This document shows positions 53,244 to 53,493 of a stretch of DNA of 53,493 bases, piece by piece. The stretch lies in assembly GCA_905200545.1 (NCBI GenBank), contig CAJKKQ010000019.1:1-53493 (forward strand), read 5' to 3'. Made by a program: the position numbers and the translations under genes. This DNA comes from an uncultured Oscillibacter sp. (GTDB taxonomy: Bacteria > Bacillota > Clostridia > Oscillospirales > Oscillospiraceae). Position 1 is the first letter of the stretch. Every line of letters begins with the position of its first letter. The notes beneath the pieces were generated by a model. It was not told the DNA's origin and ran no database searches. It saw only the letters and a list, made by a program, of their open reading frames with translations.

Positions 53244-53493
53244 TGATTAAAAACTGCCGGTAAAAAGTAAAAATGACGAAAGAGATGGAAAAGAATAGAA
53301 AAATCAATAAGAACAACTTATACTTATTATATGGCTATTAACCAAACTGCAAGAGAAAAGGCCAATCAGCGCCACTTTTGGAGGAGAGATAGAAAAAGTA
53401 AACAAATAGTGTAATGTAGGGTTGACTTTCCACGGTTTGTTTGGTATTCTAACAAAGCTGTCGGCGCGGTGGAGACTGCGCCAGAGAGTGGGA
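53244..53493 (+). promoter_or_regulatory. AT-rich end region with strong promoter
   Basis: About 250 AT-rich bases without a gene. Near its end, TTGACT (53422-53427), 17-base spacer and TATTCT (53445-53450) form a good sigma-A promoter pointing out of the window. The gene or RNA it drives is not included. Confidence 0.7.

Noticed and set aside
1..53493. CRISPR arrays, tRNA or rRNA genes, prophage and insertion sequences
   Set aside because: No regularly spaced repeats, tRNA-like cloverleaf ends, rRNA segments, transposase or integrase motifs were recognised on either strand.

Overview
The window is a GC-rich stretch of chromosome from an anaerobic, spore-forming member of the Clostridia, most likely an Oscillospiraceae/Flavonifractor-like gut bacterium. 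This placement rests on gene content: dipicolinate synthase genes, tandem Spo0A-type boxes, hybrid cluster protein, NfnAB transhydrogenase, a T-box leader and an RNase M5/HolA/ComEC operon. No rRNA, tRNA, CRISPR array, prophage or insertion sequence was seen. About 50 protein genes are supported, plus one gene remnant.

Region 1 (1-7.6 kb) is a run of nitrogen and glutamine genes on the + strand: the end of a type III glutamine synthetase, an ammonium channel fused to a PII domain, asparagine synthetase, PurF and PyrG. One enzyme makes glutamine, one protein imports and senses ammonium, and three glutamine amidotransferases spend it. Region 2 (7.6-15.3 kb) holds an orphan immunity-like protein, a decayed aldose epimerase, a small DUF6514 gene behind tandem Spo0A-type boxes, the regulator-comEC-holA-rnmV operon, and two exported proteins.

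Region 3 (15.3-26 kb) is the most unusual part. A minus-strand operon (DUF917, NicX/M29-like aminopeptidase, Asp/Glu-hydantoin racemase, DUF1177, AroM) and a second DUF917 gene lie on either side of an IclR regulator. They are followed by an OPT oligopeptide transporter, an AEC carrier, a small nitroreductase and a DUF6092 protein. I read this as an IclR-controlled uptake and catabolic system for a small peptide-like or hydantoin-like compound. Palindromes that could be IclR operators sit in both divergent promoter regions. The substrate is unknown.

Region 4 (26-35.9 kb) contains a DNA-entry-type nuclease lipoprotein, a pseudouridine synthase whose frame continues into an ABM monooxygenase domain, an ABC-F ATPase, a MATE exporter, the metNIQ methionine importer under a T-box leader with an apparent AUG specifier, and a DUF368 membrane protein. 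Region 5 (35.9-46.4 kb) contains dnaG-rpoD, a phosphopantetheinyl transferase, a CBS-pair protein, a Crp/Fnr regulator, nfnAB, a lipoprotein and hcp. A palindrome is centred exactly where a class II Crp/Fnr activator would bind in the hcp promoter. Region 6 (46.4-53.5 kb) contains a prolyl-tRNA deacylase-like protein, murC, cca, a YjjG-like phosphatase, dpaAB with a sigma-K-like promoter, degV and a strong promoter reading out of the window.

Family names come from reading the translations and recalling conserved motifs. No database search was run.
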